Positions 12,701 to 25,382 are shown, counted from the first letter of the stretch. The stretch: DNA of 64,000 nucleotides from Siphonodentalium dalli (GCA_032622095.1 CP136061.1:14711287-14775286), one strand, 5' to 3'. Numbers and translations: made by a program. Notes: a model not told the origin generated them from the letters alone.

Positions 12701-13931
12701 TTGGTTTGTTATATGTTATCTTCCAAGAGAGAGTATTTATCGTATTACCATAATCTAAATTACTTCAGTGTCAGTCAACCACAGCCACAACAGCGACATG
12801 GTCCCTTCAGGAGAAATGAACAGGACAATGTATAACCCCGTGATCCGATAAGCAAAGACGATCTGTCTGGCTTGAGACTGTCACAATGAACATTATATGT
12901 TGTCTGGATAAAGCAAAGTTACTCCGGAGTGATGTGTACTTTGTTTTGAACGGTATGGCATGGCGTTTGGGAATTTGCAGTCTGTGTTGTTATTACATTG
13001 TCTCAAAAACAATTGCTGGTTGATTTGGTGAATATCGGGCCTTTGATATACTGTAGCGGCTTTCCTGTTACCATCATCGTGCATTTTGGTTCAGTGCACT
13101 GATTTTGTAAACGTTATGATTTGACGTTTGGGATATGTTGTCTGTGTTGGTACCGTAGTGCTCCGGGGCAGTAGACGTTTGTTTGTATGGTCTTACCATG
13201 ATTGTATTAGCTTTCGTACTGACATCATAGAACATTGTTTCAGCTTCAGTCAACCACAATCCATCAATTAATCTGGACGATAGGTTGATATCGTTCAATG
13301 AACCAACATATGTGTATGTCATGGCTTGGCGTTTGTGTATATATATGCATGCTGTCTGTGCTACTACCGTATTGCTCCGAGGCAATGCATGTTTGTTTGG
13401 ATGGTCTAATACCATGATTTGATTAGCTTTCGTACTGACATCAAATTACATTGTTGATAGGTTGCACCGATATATGTGAACCCCATAGCTTCGCGTTTTG
13501 GGGAATTATGTCATTACTACGCTAGTAACGCTACCCGAACGCAATGGTTGGTTAGATGGCTGTGTACCTTGAGATTACCATCATAAATTCATGATGTATT
13601 ACTATGTGTCAGCCAACTATGGCTCGGAACGGAAGAACATTTATACATACTAATTTACCACACCAATATATTAAATAGAACAGTAGAAACAGCTTTTATC
13701 TCGAATGACATTGTCGTATTACAAGTTGTTGTTATCCTCCTCCCTATTTTCCACCCTTCTGATTGGCCCATGTCCTGTCACGTGCCGGGCGACAAATCAC
13801 ACTGTCGCCCGCTTAGCCGGGAGACATTGTTTTTGCGCCCGCCTGATGCTGTATTGCAAGAATATCTCCAAACACACACTGCAGTAACTCATCTATTTCA
13901 CATCACTATACGTACTAAAAAATCATATAAG

Positions 13932-14083
13932 AAATAAACGGCGGTTTCAATGTGGTCATGGGATTTTGACCGCGAGAAAAAATCAGCAAACTGCATGAAC
14001 CCCGAAGGGGTTCATGCGGAGTTTGCTGATTTTTTATCGCGGTCAAAACCCATGACCACGTTGAATCCGCCGTTTATTATTTA
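13932..14083. mobile_element. fold-back MITE, about 150 bp
   Basis: Near-perfect palindrome: AATAAACGGCGG...TCAATGTGGTCATGGG...GCAAACTGCATGAACCCCG against its reverse complement, centred on CCCCGAAGGGG near 14006. The whole unit can fold into a single hairpin. No coding capacity. The superfamily is not assigned because the flanking AT-rich bases do not give an unambiguous TSD. Confidence 0.85.
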
Positions 14084-15500
14084 TATTTATATACTTAAAT
14101 TCATTATGAACTAGGATTGTCTGTCTTCCCCACTATTTATTCATCTATTTAAATGAACGCATGGAGTTCAGTTCAGAAAATGCGAATCCTCGTTTTTTGG
14201 AAAACCAAACATTTTGAGAATCCGTTCTTGAAGAACGGAAAAAAACGCAATTTCACAGTTTAGTATACACATATGACAAACTGTCTTGTTTAGCTAGTAA
14301 CTAATGTAGACGTGTTGATTTCAAGAATGATAACTGAAACTAACAATTAAGTTTCGGCTGTGTATAAGAAATCGACAACCCGCCGTTATACCATAATGAT
14401 ATATTTGTGAGGTTGGGGGAATATTTGTAGCGGTAAGGAAAATGATAAGTAACGGGATTTTTTAACATCAACGTTCAGTAACACCGGGCAACAACACTGA
14501 TTATAGACCAAAATAAATTTCTTGCCAAATTCAGACGTACTATATATATACTCAAGCAGTCGGCAATGTCCGACAATCCCCGGTCATTTCCGGGACCAAT
14601 GTGTTCATAAACCTATGAACGACATTGGAAGTGACGTCACGTTACGTTCATAGGTTTATGAACGCATTGAATAAGGGGGCGTGTCTACCGTAACGCTATG
14701 GGGAAATCGGAAGAGATATCAGGTGTATGTAAATATAGATCTTATATACCCACGGATTCGCAATACACGCCATTTGTGGTGTTTGCTGATTTGCATATAT
14801 TTTAGTGAACACTAATATTCGAACTTTTAAGTTGATATTTTTATTGGACAAGTGTTATTATTTACTTTTTACATCGAAACATCTCGGTGAATCAATTTGT
14901 TCATGTCGACATTATGATGCAAGATTGAAAGAGAGGATCCCTTGAGGTTGGTTGGTTATAAATGTTCCTGGTAGACAACGTAATGCATACGTTTGTCGCG
15001 AATGAATGGTACTGTACACTTATCCTCCGCGATGTCTGCAATGTGATCATAGAAGTATTTTATGTGAGGATCGCCATGAGCACTGACACATATGAATGTA
15101 CATTATTGAAATTGACAACTTCCCAATAGCTTTCGGAGAAGACCGTTATGAAATGAACATCGTGAGTAAATTGCGCGCACAAGACGACATTGAATATGCC
15201 ACATTGCAGAAGACGAGAACATACCTATATGGCCAGCGATGTATATATACGCCCATGATATGGCTTATTGGTTTACATTGCATGGACCGATATTGACGAT
15301 TTAACCACCAAATTGATCGTAAATAAACGCGGATTATCAAACGCTTAACAGCTTGACTATCGTTTATGGAACAGAAATGCTATGGGACGATAAGTTTTAC
15401 TGACAATATACATAATCAGGAAAGAAAGCACTCGTGACTCAGTGCAACATCGTGCGTGTGGATGGAAAGGATTTTATTATGTGATATAATCGGATAACAA
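14084..15500. other. no gene recognised
   Basis: The only structure I see is a pair of small palindromes, GTTCATAAACCTATGAAC near 14608 and GTTCATAGGTTTATGAAC near 14645, separated by a TGACGTCA-like site. No open frame here has recognisable motifs. Confidence 0.4.
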
Positions 15501-15501
15501 A

Positions 15502-15652
15502 ACAGTTGTTGCCCTTCTTCTCGGGAGACATTGAGATGTGTCACCCGCTCGAGAACGGAATGTCTCCCTCGGAGCTTCGCTCCTCGGGAGACATTCCGTT
15601 CTCGAGCGGGTGACAAATCGCAATGTCTCCCTCGACAACGGGCGACAACTGT
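15502..15652. mobile_element. fold-back element with 73-bp near-perfect core
   Basis: The outer arms ACAGTTGTTGCCC and GGGCGACAACTGT bracket a core palindrome at 15541-15613 (TCACCCGCTCGAGAACGG ... CCGTTCTCGAGCGGGTGA) with a TTCG loop. GGGAGACATT words repeat in both arms. A GGGCGACAAATCACACTGTCGCCCG segment near 13789 looks like a relic of the same family. Apparent open frames on both strands simply read the palindrome. Confidence 0.8.
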
Positions 15653-15653
15653 A

Positions 15654-16620
15654 TAGTGTTAACCCGGCTCCGGTTAACAAAAACCCTTGGGCTTGTTGTT
15701 TAATCCCTTTCCAATTAATCCATCTTCTCTATTATATTTATTTCTGTCAAAACTGTTGTTAAATGATCATATATGTTATTAGGATTTGAATAAAATATGT
15801 TTACACTAAATCAAACACAATAGATCTTATTTGCTGCTGTTTTGTGCGAAAATCGTCACCAAGAATACTGCTATAATGAGTCATAAATACACGTCACCAA
15901 GAATACTGCTATAATGAGTCATTAATACAACTAAGAACCACTGGTTATTGTAAGGCACACTATGATGTAGTCTGCTTCTTGGCATACCAACTGTAATTAC
16001 ACATGTAATGCCATTGGGAGACAGGTAGTCATACAAATGATTGCTTCAGCACAATTCCGTTGATCGGACTTTAGATTTCTTATCATTGCACGTATTAATG
16101 CACACCAATATTAAATTAATAGATACCAATGTCGGACATAATTTTACCAATTACTTGGCAGTAAATTCGCATAAATTCCATTAAACTGATTTTATCTAGT
16201 TTTGCGTTGGCATTTTGCATGTCAGTCAATCCGACATAATTATATCGACGTTAAATTAGCAGAGGACAATAGGGTTTACAAGTCTGTGAATGCATGGTAT
16301 TATTATGTCCATTCAATGTACATAGCGTTAAATGTTCGGGTCAAAACAATAATAACTTGATCGCGTTATCCAGTCGCGCCATGACGTTTGAAATTAGTCT
16401 TTCAATAACTCTATGTTTCCGATATTAAACTCAGACAAATTAAACTATTCATGTGATCGGAGATGCGGAATAAATTGACCATTATTTATTCGGATATATA
16501 CGTGGTATATAGAATACACGGCTATAATTCTTGTAACGGAATCCGTCCGCCGACATTTATATGATTCTCGTTTTATATAGCCCACGCTGTCTGTTTACGG
16601 TATTCGGCATAATTACCCGT
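15654..16620. repeat. mostly featureless; 38-bp unit twice at 15854-15929
   Basis: CGTCACCAAGAATACTGC...GAGTCATAAATACA occurs twice in tandem at 15854-15929. The rest is AT-rich with no recognisable gene or element. Confidence 0.6.
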
Positions 16621-16710
16621 AAAACCCATTGGTTTGCGTGTATCAGACGTAAAATTCATTGGTTTGCGTGTATCAGACGTACAATTCATTGGTTTGTGTG
16701 AATCAGACGC
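16621..16710. repeat. 30-bp tandem repeat, 3 copies
   Basis: ATTGGTTTGCGTGTATCAGACGT repeats three times at 30-bp spacing, the last copy with two substitutions. Confidence 0.9.
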
Positions 16711-16971
16711 AATAAATCCATCGTAAGTACCTTGTTGGATAGTTATGGTTATATCCTCTCGTGGCAGTGATATATGTCACAGTTTGTCTAGACCGCTCGA
16801 CGAACAACCCATCAATGGATGTTATCTTGTATCGGTTAACCGAACATAACTCTTAACAAAATCTCAATTTCAAACATTTTTCATAGCATATTAAATTTTT
16901 TGGCAGCCAATTGCCGAACTAATTTCTTTCGTCGTGTGAAGGACCAAAACAACATCAAATAACATAAATAG

Positions 16972-17090
16972 TACAGTAAAGTCCTAAGTAATCGACTCTT
17001 TAACTATAGCAGGGAGAGCTTTCCGATGAATGGCAACAAGCTATATTTCCGACTAAATCCTGAAAAGTTACCCATAATTTTGGGTCCATA
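16972..17090. mobile_element. internally deleted copy of the 28.1-kb MITE
   Basis: It begins TACAGTAAAGTCCTAAGTAA and ATCGACTCTTTAAC like the terminus at 28100. It then jumps to AGAGCTTTCCGATGAATGG and TTTCCGACTAAATCCTGA, which match the inner arm of that element. One arm is largely missing, so this is a deleted relative. Confidence 0.7.
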
Positions 17091-17390
17091 TGAAGCGTAT
17101 ATTGAGTTATAGTACCGATACGAGTTTTTATTATTCAATGAGGCATCACGGATGACGGAATGACAAACGACTTTACATTATACAGTGATGTAGCTGTTTA
17201 ACGTATTTGTGCAGCATCATTTGGCATGTTCACTGCGTACGACCATTCAATTACATGAAGAAAGTACGATATAACTCGTGCGTGGACATGTTATCGGTTA
17301 AACTCGCCCTGATGCTTATCTCAACTTGTATCTGTATTATATTCTAAGGAGAAGTACAGTTCTTAAAAGGTCAAACGACGCCCTACGCTG

Positions 17391-17612
17391 GTGTCTGTCA
17401 TTTGCAGAATGAGGTCCCCAGAGGGTGAATTTAGTTATGCTACCCCGCATAGCGAGCTAGCATCGCCAAATTCACCATATGGGGACCTCATTCTGCTTAC
17501 ACCTCAGCATAATGAGGTTCCCAGAGGGTGAATTTGATGATGCTAGCCCGCTATGCGGGGTAGCATCACTAAATTCACCCTCGGTGGACCTCATTCTACA
17601 AATGACAGGCAC
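17391..17612. mobile_element. double-hairpin fold-back element
   Basis: Outer inverted ends GTGTCTGTCATTTGCAGAAT and ATTCTACAAATGACAGGCAC enclose two consecutive palindromes (about 17404-17498 and 17507-17598). Each is GAGGTCCCCAGAGGGTGAAT, a CTAGC/CCCGCATAGCG centre, then the reverse complement. The structure looks like two copies of one hairpin sharing one set of ends. A third diverged hairpin is at 20204-20310. Confidence 0.8.
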
Positions 17613-17907
17613 CCAATTTCAAGGCTTGCCCACTCACAACCCATCAATTTTGACTCCCGTATACAGACCATCAACGTCATCGCTCCACGAAATTTCCATC
17701 AATTGAAGTTATCTTCTATCCGCTAACTGCTTGAGGTGATTTTTATCCAACATCGTTTAGAGTAATTATAGTCCATGGACACCTGTTGTCTCTGACATTA
17801 ATGCACGCTAACTGCTAAATTCTATTTTGATAAATTATTTTGTCTAGCGTTTCTCAAATAAGAATAAACTCACTTTTCAACAGAACTTACGGACAATGCC
17901 TACCCTG

Positions 17908-18001
17908 TAATCTGGTAGGTGGGATCCACCCCTAATATGGTAGGCGGGATCCACCTCTAATCTGGTACGCGGGATCCACCCGTAATATAGCACGCGGGGT
18001 C
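17908..18001. repeat. 25-bp tandem repeat, about 4 copies
   Basis: TAATCTGGTAGGTGGGATCC-type units repeat at 25 bp with changes at GGTACGC and AGCACGC. Beyond it, TTAACTGGTACTCAAG occurs twice near 18043 and 18073. Confidence 0.85.
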
Positions 18002-18485
18002 CTGGAACATTTGAAGTGATAACACATAATTCAAACCAATCTGTTAACTGGTACTCAAGATTAAAATAACCATTTAACTGGTACTCAAGGTATTCATGAT
18101 TCAACAACAATGCTGGTATGCAATTTCATAGCATCAAATTATTCAAATTTTGATTATTTCTCATCCAAAATGATATATTTTGATGTAATGCAGTCTCCCA
18201 CATCAGTTACCGTTTATTAACAAGCTAGTGAGGGAAATGGATGTCCTCTCATATCTCGTTTGTCGATATAATTATTGTTCATGTTATTGTTTTATAAAGG
18301 TTGCTGCCTGGATCTGTACTTTATAACGGTGTTATGGATCACATCCCGTGATATGGTGTTTAATTGTGTACACATATATATAGACTTTATACTGCACTGG
18401 CTTGGTGGGTAACCCATTTAGCCCCGGTCCTTTTGGTCCTGCTATATGTCCATCGCTAGTCACTAGTAAGGTTTCATGTGTGAAT

Positions 18486-18885
18486 GCTGCAAATTAAAGA
18501 CATATTATTGACTTGTTCGGGTGCGTGAAACTGATAAATTTGTACTCAGGCGCTATGTCAACTGAAAAAAATGTAGCATTATACTAACATCGCCAACAAT
18601 CTGAAAGAAATCTACGATACAACTCCATAGAAAACACCGTCTGAACTACGCTCAATTGTAAATATTTACATCTCGATTCGAGACGCAACAATCGCCGATA
18701 AACTAACGCAAATGATTTCGCCATCGATACTCATTTAATAAATATATAAGACTGACAGTGTGTTTTGTAAATTTGGATTAATATTCATAAAAATAACTAC
18801 TTTGAGCAAGACTATTTTCAATTTCTACGTTATCACCCAACCGGAGTGTGTTTCACATTACTTTAAGCTCGGTTTGATTGATACG
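18486..18885. repeat. dispersed repeat, partner of 28337-28715
   Basis: AAATTAAAGACATATTATTG, CTTGTTCGGGTGCGTGAAAC, AACACCGTCTGAACTACGCT and ATAACTACTTTGAGCAAGA occur in the same order and orientation at 28.3 kb with roughly 80 percent visual identity over about 390 bp. No frame is conserved through it. It may be a transposable element of unknown type or a segmental duplication. Confidence 0.75.
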
Positions 18886-19257
18886 CACTAATCGAAATTA
18901 TATATAACAATTTAATGGTCATGAAACCCCTGGGCCGTCCCCTTCTTCGACTAAATCGCTCATAAAACCATCTGTTTTAACGCCTCTTCCTTTGACACTA
19001 AATGGTGACTGCTATCCCCTGGATGGGAATTGTTGACAAAGTTTGCCCCTCAGGGAATGACGATGTTCGGAACTGATGAAGACATGTTGTAAGCAATTAA
19101 CCACCGAACACAATCATGTCTCCTGACATTCGTTCATTTCCTCCAGTCACTAACGCCGATGTGAAGACGACAGCATATTTTAGTATGCCGCTGATCAGAG
19201 TATATAAACACTCGCCAGAAGCTACAAGTGTGATGATGAAGGGCATGCTGACATTAT

Positions 19258-19402
19258 ACAGTTATCGCATTGTTTCGAGGTTGACACGAGGAATTGTCAA
19301 CCCGAGGAAGTCATTATTCACCAAGGCCGTAGGCCGAGGTGAATATTGACTTCCAAGGGCTGACAATTCCTCGTGTCAACCAAGAAATAATGCGATAACT
19401 GT
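19258..19402. mobile_element. fold-back MITE, about 145 bp
   Basis: The arms ACAGTTATCGCATTGTTTC and GAAATAATGCGATAACTGT are nearly exact inverts, with an inner GTTGACACGAGGAATTGTCA stem and a central GGCCGTAGGCC. An apparent open frame starting upstream (19116-19349) ends inside it and is not supported as a gene. Confidence 0.85.
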
Positions 19403-20203
19403 TTTATTATATGAAACGCGCTTTGATTGGACAAGACGTTGTGACAACAACAACAACAAGTTATGTTAACCCCTGAAGTATCTGACATCACTTGGAACTG
19501 TTGTTAACCTGTTGTTTAACTAATGAGGTGAACATCGTTAGATATCTCGATATTTTCGTTACGTTTTAACATAGGAATTGGGAAAGAAACTTATGATCAT
19601 ATAATAAATTTAATTAATCAATATTTACATAACATCTCTGCGTTACACAAAATCATATCCCATGATTGGTCAACTGTCAATTGAGTCACCTATTTCATAC
19701 TCCAATAACATACAGACCGTAACACGAACACGATGTCATGGAGTGTGACCTGATCACTAACAGCAGAATACTTGGGCGTGATTATTAATCTTCAGCTGAA
19801 TTCCATCTGAAGCCAGTTATGTATACGATCACGTTATCATTGCTATGCGCTTGGAAATCTTATATCGGACCCCGTTAATATGCTGCGTGGGCTCGCCTCA
19901 AATTATCGGCCGAATGATGTTGTGAATATCAGTAAGAATACACTCAGCGTTTAATTGGAATAAATAATCAAAAAGCTATATTAAAAATAAGAACTGAATG
20001 TAGTAGGTGTCTGTATTATTGGGGGATACGATGTTGTGGTTGTTGGGGGCACATTTAGTGAACAGTTCGCGGTTCAATCAATGTGCCCCAATGGCCACAT
20101 CGACGTATCTCCCAGTAACACATTTTGGGATATATAGAGAAACTAAAACACTTGTTAGTTTGATAATGAACTTTCCACAAAAGAGGATAACTAAGCAGAA
20201 ATA
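19403..20203. other. no gene recognised
   Basis: AT-rich sequence with a short (CAA)n run near 19446. A 65-codon open frame at 20007-20204 has no recognisable motif. Nothing else is seen. Confidence 0.4.
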
Positions 20204-20310
20204 GGCCCCCGTAATGTGAATTTAGTTATGCTAGCCCGATGTGTGTGCCAGCGTCACTAACATTCACCCTCTGAGGACCTCATTCTGCAAATGTCCGACG
20301 CCATGTTGTC
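20204..20310. mobile_element. diverged single-hairpin relative of 17391-17612
   Basis: GTGAATTTAGTTATGCTAGC ... CATTCACCCTCTGAGGACC is followed by TCATTCTGCAAATGTC. This matches one hairpin plus the right end of the double-hairpin element. 20311-20718 holds nothing recognised. Confidence 0.65.
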
Positions 20311-20718
20311 ACGCCTGGCTTCAGTAAAGCATGTTTACGCTGCCTGTAACTCAAACTCCAGGTAGAGTTATCCCCCATCGCTTCGCTGAGATATCACTGC
20401 CATAAGGACATTTGGTAAGGATTTCTTACATGTTCTTAGTTCTTATGTTTTAAGATTAAAATTGTCTATGACTGGCTCGGTCAATATAGTTCTTATCAAT
20501 ATCGAAAGAATTAACATTATTTCAAAATTTTAGTGGTCAAAATTAGAAAATAGGTGACTAAATACAGTTCTGACGATGTGTAAAACTAGATGTTTCGATC
20601 CGCAAAGAGCCATCCTTGTGGCAGTGCTATATCACAGTGATAACGTAGAGGGCGCTGCATGGAGTTTGCCTGTAACTATCCACACTCCGAAGTTCTTCAT
20701 TTCTGTGTCTGGCGCCGA

Positions 20719-22174
20719 GTGATGTGAACAATCCTGGCGCATCTCTGTGATGTGTACAATCCTGGCGCATCTCTAGTATGTGTATAATCCTGGCGCATCT
20801 CTGTGGTGTGTACAATCCTGGCGCATCTCTATTATGTGTACAATCCTGGCGCATCTCTGAGGTGTGTACAATCCTGGCGCATCTCTGTGATTTGTACAAT
20901 CCTGGCGCATCTCTGTGGTGTGTACAATCCTGGCACGTCTCTATGATGTGTACAATCCTGGCGCATCTCTGTGATGTGTACAATCCTGGCGCATCTCTAT
21001 GATGTGTACAATCCTGGCACATCTCTATGATGTGTACAATCCTGGCGCATCTCTGTGATGTGTACAATCCTGGCGCATCTCTGTGATGTGTACAATCCTG
21101 GCACATCTCTGTGATATGTACAATCCTGGCACATCTCTATGATGTGTACAATCCTGGCGCATCTATATGATGTGTACAATCCTGGCGCATCTCAGTGATA
21201 TGTACAATCCTGGCGCTTCTGTGATATGTACAATCCTGGCGCATCTCGGCGATGTGTACAATCCTGGCGCATCTCTATGGTGTGTACAGTCCTGGCGCAT
21301 CTCTGTGGTGTGTACAATCCTGGCGCATCTCTGTGGTGTGTACAATCCTGGCACGTCTCTATGATGTGTACAATCCTGGCGCATCTCTGTGATGTGTACA
21401 ATCCTGGCGCATCTCTGTGATGTGTACAATCCTTGCACATCTCTATGATGTGTACAATCCTGGCGCATCTCTGTGATGTGTACAATCCTGGCGCTTCAGT
21501 GATATGTACAATCCTGGCGCATCTCGGCGATGTGTACAATCCTGGCGCATCTCTATGGTGTGTACAATCCTGGCGCATCTCTGTGATGTGTACAATCATG
21601 GCGCATCTCTATGATGTGTACAATCCTGGCGCATCTCTGTGATTTGTACAATCTTGGCGCATCTTAGTGATGTGTACAATCTTGGCGCATCTCTATGATG
21701 TGTACAATCCTGGCGCATCTCTGTGATGTGTACAATCCTGGCGCATCTCTGTGATGTGTACAATCCTGGCGCATCTCTATGATGTGTACAATCCTGGTGC
21801 ATCTCGGTGATATGTACAATCCTGACGCATCTCTGTGATGTGTACAATCCTGGCGCATCTCTATGATGTGTACAATCCTGGTGCATCTCGGTGATATGTG
21901 CAATCCTGGCACATCTCTGTGATGTGTACAATCCTGGCGCATCTCTGTGATGTGTACAATCCTGGCGCATCTCTGTGATGTGTACAATCTTGGCGCATCT
22001 CTATGATGTGTACAATCCTGGCGCATCTCTGTGATGTGTACAATCCTGGCGCATCTCTGTGATTTGTACAATCTTGGCGCATCTCTGTGGTGTGTACAAT
22101 CCTGGCGCATCTCGGTGATGTGTACAATTCTGGCGCATCTCTGTGATGTGTACAATCCTGGCGCATCTCTGTGA
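20719..22174. repeat. 28-bp tandem array, 52 copies
   Basis: Units of 28 bp (GTGTACAATCCTGGCGCATC core) run for 1456 bp, exactly 52 periods including slightly shorter variants near 21215 and 21493. Because 28 is not a multiple of 3 and most frames lack stops, long periodic open frames appear on both strands (for example minus-strand frames of 183 and 159 codons). They are artefacts of the repeat. 22175-22500 holds nothing recognised. Confidence 0.97.
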
Positions 22175-22499
22175 TTGATGTTGGCTCCCCCATTATTGCA
22201 TACTGTAATAACCATCCATTACACAAACCCATATTATCCTATTTAAATAAATGGGATTTATGACAGACCATCTCATATGCTAACTTATGCAAGAAAATCA
22301 ATCCAGAAAACTCGCATCTAGCTCTGTCGTCTCAAGTCATTGCAGACATTGACATAATCCGTATAAAATGACGTACGGCTCGCGGTCTCACACTATAGAC
22401 GGCATGTGTGTCGTATCAAATAGATCACTGCTTTGCCGTCTAATTGGCTGCCATATCAGAAGCGTGTTTGTTGACAGCATCACGTTGCCCCACCGACAT

Positions 22500-22660
22500 C
22501 ATAGCTAAATCTGCTAGATCAACGAACAACATAGTTATAAATAAGCAGGTCCCATCAACACCATAGCTAAATCAGTAGGAACCACCAAAAGCATAGCTAA
22601 ATCAGCAAGATCGATCAAAATCATAGCTAAATCAGCAAGACGCACACACACCATAGCTAA
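22500..22660. repeat. 30-bp repeat array, left part of a split array
   Basis: Degenerate units contain CATAGCTAAATCAGCAAGA at about 30-bp spacing. The array resumes at 25383 on the other side of the large palindrome, so it was the insertion site of that element. Confidence 0.8.
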
Positions 22661-25382
22661 GGGTCTATTCTCATTGCACACGCGCGTGCGATTAATCGCA
22701 GCGTTTTTTAAGGTCGAGCGGCTCTATATGTGTGTTCGATTGCATTCCTTCCTCCCACTGCTAAGAGTCCCCCCAATAGGGGTGGGGGTCTGACGAACAC
22801 ATGCATACACAGGAGCCAGGGCTAGGGTAGGTTGGAGGATGATAAAGTACTTTTGGGTGGGGGTGACCACATATATATATGCTGACACATTAACGTTAGA
22901 TTTACTCAGGTATAAGTTGAGTATAACTAGCCATCAAAATGACATAAGTTTTTAGGACAAAATTTATATCTAGCTAATTATAATTAAAAATAGAGGGTTC
23001 AATTCCATGTAGTTGGGCATAAATATGCATATTTTATTCCAGCTTGAAACGAAAATAACACTATATAGTACGACCACAACCCAGATTACAGGAGTTTTAT
23101 GCATATTATTGTTATTATCACTCAATATTATCAAAAGTGTACGATTCAAGTGGTTGAATTAGATCTTTCAAAATTTTACTTTATAGTTAGCTATAGGTCT
23201 GACAAAAATCGTCTTTCTGAACAAAGCTCATTTAAAACAGTTGTACTCAAACGTGATATCCAGTAAAAATTATGGGGAAAGAGGGGATGAGACCCCAGTT
23301 TGTTGATGGAAAAACAAATAGATTTGCATGCAGGGAGGATGGTAGACCCATGGTTGGGAGGGATTTTTATGTTAACCCTGTGTATGAACGTTTTTTTTCT
23401 CTTCAGACCCCCCCCCTCCACCATCACCGAGTGCTCATTTGTATAGCCGCTGGCAACAGTGACAACGCGGTACTATAATTTACGAACCACTATTCAATTA
23501 TATATAATAAGTGGTGGGACTCAGATTTCGACCTTAAGAGTCACACACGCATCGTTTAAGGTCTCATTCTGTCAACAGGACGCTGTTCGCATGAGCGATT
23601 GATTTCAATTTGATCGTCATCATTCGGCTGCTTATCATCAGTGATCGCACATGCTAAACGGCACATTACTATCACTCTATATATTCACAATGTTGGGTAC
23701 AGTTTTGCGCGAGACAGACGGGTAAAATAATTCGATTGAATTCTACAAAAATCACCACGGATGATAGCTATACGTAGGAAACTTCTTTCCAAGCCATTTC
23801 CTTCCCGTACATTTATTATTTTATCGCCCATCAGTTATGAGAATGACTGTACCCGGATAGTAGATGTGACCGAGTGAACCATGCCATTCTTTGTAACGGC
23901 TATCTCAATGACGAGGTTGATTGCAATAATGATTGGTCACGAATAGGACGTGGCTGATTGAAGAAGATAATTGATCACGAATCGCTCTGCGTTAATATGT
24001 CTACACGCACCTTAAAATACGCTGCGATTAATCGCAGCGTTTTTTAAGGTGCTTGTTAACATAACACAGAGCGATTCGTGATCAATTACCTTCCTCAAAC
24101 AACCACGTCCTATTCGTGACCAATCATCTTATGCAATCAACCTCGTCATCGAGATAGCCGTTACAGAGAATGGCATGGTTCACTCGGTCACATATACTAT
24201 CCGGGTACAGTCATTCTCATAACTGATGGGCGATAAAATAATAAATGAAGTACGGAAAGGAAATGGCTTGGAAAGAAGTTTCCAACGTATCGCTAGCATC
24301 AGTGGTGATTTTTGTAGAATTCAGTCGAATTATATTACCTGTCAGTCTCGCGCAACACTGTACCCAAGATTGTGAATATATAGATTGATAGTAATGTGCC
24401 GTTTAGCATGTGCGATTACTGATGATAAGCCGCCAATGGCGATCAAATTGAAATCAATCGCTCATGCATGCGAACAGCGTCCTGGCGACAGAATTCGACC
24501 TGAAACGTTGCGTGTGTGACTCTTAAGGTCGAATTCTGAGTCCCATCACTTATTCTATTTGAATGGTGGTTCGTCAATTATAGTACCGCGTTGTCGCTGT
24601 TGCCAGCGGCTATACAAATGAGCACTCGATGATGGGGGAGGGGGCCAACACAGGGTTGAACATAAAAATCCCTCCCAACCATGGGTCTACCATCCTCCTA
24701 CATGCAAATCTATTTGTTTTTCTCCCAACAAATTGGGGTCTCATCCCCTCTTTCCCCATAATTTTTACTGCATATGTTTGAGTACAAATGTTTTAAATGA
24801 GCTTTATTCAGAAAGACGATTTTTGTCAGACCTAGCTAACTATAAGGTAAAATGTTGAAAGATCTAATTCAACCACTTGAATCGTACACTTTTGATAATC
24901 TTGAGTGATAATAACAAATATATACATAAAACTCCTGTAATCTGGGTTGTGATCGTACTATATAGTGTTATATACGTTTCAAGGTGGAATAAAATATGCA
25001 TATTTATGCCCAACTACATGGAATTGAACCCTCTATTTCTAATTATAATTAGCTAGATATAATTGTGTCCTCAAAACTTATGTCATTTGGATGGCATGGC
25101 TCGTTATACTCAACTTATACCTGAGTAAATCTAACTGAGGAAAATTAAAGTTAATGTGTCAGCATATATAGGCCTGTATGTGGTCACACCCAACCGAAAG
25201 TACTTTATCATCCTCCAACCTACCCTAGACCTGTGTATGAATGTGTTCGTCAGACCCCCACCCCTATTGGGGGAACTCTTAGCAGTGGGAGGAAGGAATG
25301 CCATGGAACACACATATAGAGCCGCTCGACCTTAAAAAACGCTGCGATTAATCGCACGCGCGTGTGCAATGAGAATAGACCC
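22661..25382. mobile_element. 2.7-kb near-perfect palindromic (fold-back) element
   Basis: The left end GGGTCTATTCTCATTGCACA mirrors the right end TGCAATGAGAATAGACCC. The arms stay co-linear inward (for example GAGGGGATGAGACCCC at 23282 against GGGGTCTCATCCCCTC near 24754), with scattered substitutions and small indels, to a centre near 24029. GCTGCGATTAATCGCAGCG occurs at the centre, with close copies just inside both ends. It interrupts a 30-bp array with TAA on the left and TAT on the right, compatible with a TWA (Harbinger-type) duplication. No transposase or recognisable protein lies in either arm; open frames there are mirrored pairs. Confidence 0.9.

Larger units (their letters stand above)
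9600..13620. repeat. decayed long-period tandem array
   Basis: Two ordered phrases, CATGGCTTGGCGTTTGGGAA...GTCTGTGTTGCTAC and then TTGTTGGTTGGATGATTATC, recur with heavy divergence. First-phrase positions are about 9617, 10048, 10319, 11599, 12957, 13113, 13319 and 13486. A CGTATTACCATCAT...CAGTCAACCGC phrase often follows. Where copies are adjacent the spacing is roughly 150-280 bp. No frame is conserved across copies, so it reads as an ancient satellite-like array rather than a gene family. 10440-11500 between copies holds no feature I can name. Confidence 0.6.

Noticed and set aside
20627-22232. Long periodic open frames on both strands (up to 183 codons)
   Set aside because: They read the stop-poor 28-bp array in several frames at once, with no flanking domain or start context.
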